64,000 nucleotides of DNA from contig NZ_JACCCJ010000004.1 of assembly GCF_013410105.1 (NCBI RefSeq), positions 240,260 to 304,259 of the forward strand, in the 5' to 3' direction. The translations under genes and the position numbers were made by a program. The notes below the pieces were generated by a model that ran no database searches, had not been told where the DNA came from, and saw nothing but the letters and a program-made list of their open reading frames with translations. Shown here one piece after another: positions 62,711 to 64,000 of this stretch (positions within the stretch are counted from its first letter, which is position 1; each line of letters begins with the position of its first letter). Source of the stretch: Sphingopyxis sp. JAI108 (GTDB taxonomy: Bacteria > Pseudomonadota > Alphaproteobacteria > Sphingomonadales > Sphingomonadaceae).

Positions 62711-63862
62711 TCACCGCAATCCCATGCCGCGCGCGATGATCCCGCGCAAAATTTCCCGTGTACCGCCGCGCAGCGAAAAGCTCGGCGCGATATGCGTCAC
62801 ATAAAGCAAGGTCCGGTAGAGTTCGGCGTCGACCCCCTCGTCGGGATGCGACGCCAGATCGTCGCCGATACGGGTCGGCAGTTCCTGCTCGAAACTCGTC
62901 CCCATATCCTTGACCAGCGATGCCTCGACAACCGGGCTTTCGCCGAGCGCGAGCCGCGCGGTGCAAGCGATCGACATCGCGCGCAGCGTTCCGAGGCGCG
63001 CGGTGAAATCGCCGACCAGCGCGCAAGTTGCCGGATCGTCGCGGCGGGCGTCGCGCAAATGCGCGATCCACGCGTCGAGCAGCACGACGCTCGAATAGAT
63101 GCGCTCGGGGCCGCTGCGTTCGAAGGCGAGTTCGGCGGTCACCTGTTTCCACCCCTCCCCTTCCTCCCCGATCAGCGCATCGGCGGGCAGCTCGACATCT
63201 TCGAAAAAGACCTCGGCGAAATGGGCATCGCCGGTCAGGTCGGTGATCGGGCGCACGGTGACCCCCGGAGCCTTGAGGTCGATGATCAGCTGCGAGAGGC
63301 CGGCGTGCCGGTCGCCGGCGCTGCCCGAAGTGCGCAGCAGCGCGATCATATAGTCGCCGTGCGCCGCGTTGGTGGTCCAGATTTTCTGTCCGTTAACCCG
63401 CCAGCCGGCGGCAGTCCGTTCGGCGCGGGTGCGCACGCTCGCAAGGTCCGAACCCGAGCCGGGCTCGCTCATCCCGATGCAGAAGACCAGCTCGCCGCGA
63501 CAGATGCGCGGGATATAATATTCGCGCTGCGCCTCGCTGCCGTAATTGAGGATCAGCGGCGCGCTCTGCCGGTCGGCGATCCAGTGCGCCGCGACCGGCG
63601 CCCCCGCCGACAGCAATTCCTCGACGACGACGAAACGCGCAAACGGCCCCAATTCGGCGCCGCCATAGCATTTGGGCAAGGTCAGCCCGAGAAAACCCGA
63701 TCTGCCGAGCAACCGCGAGAAGTCGCGGTCGAACCCCGACCAGGACCGTGCGCGGACGTCTGCACTTGCATTCGCTATCGCCTGCTCGGCGATCGCCCTG
63801 ATCGCCGGCCGGATCGCTTCGCCTTCGGCGGGCAACGCCGCGAGGGTCAATGTGTCGAACAC
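62711..63862 (-). CDS. Acyl-CoA dehydrogenase, large subunit
   Basis: This 383-residue flavoenzyme has LGLTLPKCYGGAELG, the FAD/substrate-site FCIGMSEPGSGSDLASVRT and VNGQKIWTTNAAHGDY, and the C-terminal domain ending SFSLRGGTREILRGIIARGMGL. It catalyses alpha,beta-dehydrogenation of an acyl-CoA and passes electrons to an electron-transfer flavoprotein. GTG 63862 follows GAAGGGGC. It is the first gene of the pair; the short subunit starts after a 4-bp gap. Steroid-like side chains or branched dicarboxylates are possible substrates from the paired architecture. Confidence 0.92.
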   Translation of the reverse strand: MFDTLTLAALPAEGEAIRPAIRAIAEQAIANASADVRARSWSGFDRDFSRLLGRSGFLGLTLPKCYGGAELGPFARFVVVEELLSAGAPVAAHWIADRQSAPLILNYGSEAQREYYIPRICRGELVFCIGMSEPGSGSDLASVRTRAERTAAGWRVNGQKIWTTNAAHGDYMIALLRTSGSAGDRHAGLSQLIIDLKAPGVTVRPITDLTGDAHFAEVFFEDVELPADALIGEEGEGWKQVTAELAFERSGPERIYSSVVLLDAWIAHLRDARRDDPATCALVGDFTARLGTLRAMSIACTARLALGESPVVEASLVKDMGTSFEQELPTRIGDDLASHPDEGVDAELYRTLLYVTHIAPSFSLRGGTREILRGIIARGMGLR

Positions 63863-64000
63863 GCCCCTTCTCCCTTCTCCATGGCGGCGTCGCTGCGCCG
63901 TTTGCCCGATGCACGAACCGCTGCGCGGATTGGTGCTAGCCTCGATGTAAAGCGGCCCAGCGATCGCCGCACCTGATTGAACGCGGGCTGCCGCAGGCAG
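63863..64000. other. Upstream region of the acyl-CoA dehydrogenase pair, end of window
   Basis: These 138 bp hold the GAAGGGGC ribosome-binding site of the dehydrogenase gene (just above 63862, minus strand). I see no recognisable operator or gene. A neighbouring gene may begin beyond the window. Confidence 0.35.

Overview
The window is a GC-rich chromosomal segment that looks like a sphingomonad (Alphaproteobacteria, order Sphingomonadales; a Sphingopyxis- or Sphingomonas-like genus is my best guess from memory). Supporting signs are the circularly permuted two-piece ssrA gene with the tag ANDNEALALAA, the alphaproteobacterial gene order greA-carB-carA next to yqeY-dnaG-rpoD, abundant GTG/TTG starts with ATGA or GTGA overlaps, and many short palindromic repeats between genes. 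No rRNA, insertion sequence, prophage or CRISPR array is seen.

Bases 1-14504 are an exopolysaccharide or capsule locus. It holds the end of a UDP-sugar epimerase, two GT4 and two GT2 glycosyltransferases, a GT25-type transferase, an acyltransferase-3 enzyme, a serine-acetyltransferase-like enzyme, a Wza-type export lipoprotein, an outer-membrane barrel protein, a Wzx-type flippase, a pyruvyltransferase-like protein and the priming polyprenyl glycosylphosphotransferase. Most neighbours overlap by a few bases, so they are probably translationally coupled. Together they could start, decorate, flip and export a repeat unit; no polymerase or chain-length kinase is seen here. Bases 14765-19018 encode a tripartite EmrAB/NodT-like efflux pump. 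Bases 19015-20115 are a divergent cation-efflux/MerR pair around a clear MerR operator. A BON-domain protein, tmRNA and MscL follow.

Bases 22131-24770 are a LemA-TPM-TPM-TPM envelope operon, followed by a Nudix hydrolase, a rhomboid protease and GreA. Bases 26641-37037 are a housekeeping block: carB and carA on the minus strand, then yqeY, dnaG and rpoD on the plus strand. It has been invaded three times. An AT-rich orphan gene sits between carA and carB, a 96-bp palindromic element lies in frame inside carA, and a DUF559 endonuclease-like gene bracketed by perfect 34-bp inverted repeats sits between yqeY and dnaG. The last of these is my best candidate for an undescribed mobile unit.

Bases 37298-42636 hold a PspC gene behind a near-consensus sigma-54 promoter, an orphan gene, a MoxR ATPase and its VWA partner. 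The last two each follow a similar 16-18 bp palindrome but are separated by a soluble chemoreceptor. Bases 42755-58531 hold an Amj-like lipid II flippase, a DUF817 protein, a secreted M24 peptidase, a NamZ-type muramidase group, tyrS, a PilZ protein, recG, sdhE, mfd, an EAL phosphodiesterase and moaA. nadK and tRNA-Asn follow. Beyond the tRNA are a gene-poor stretch, a deletion scar joining the remains of a TetR gene and a flavodoxin gene, an aldo/keto reductase and a pair of acyl-CoA dehydrogenases.
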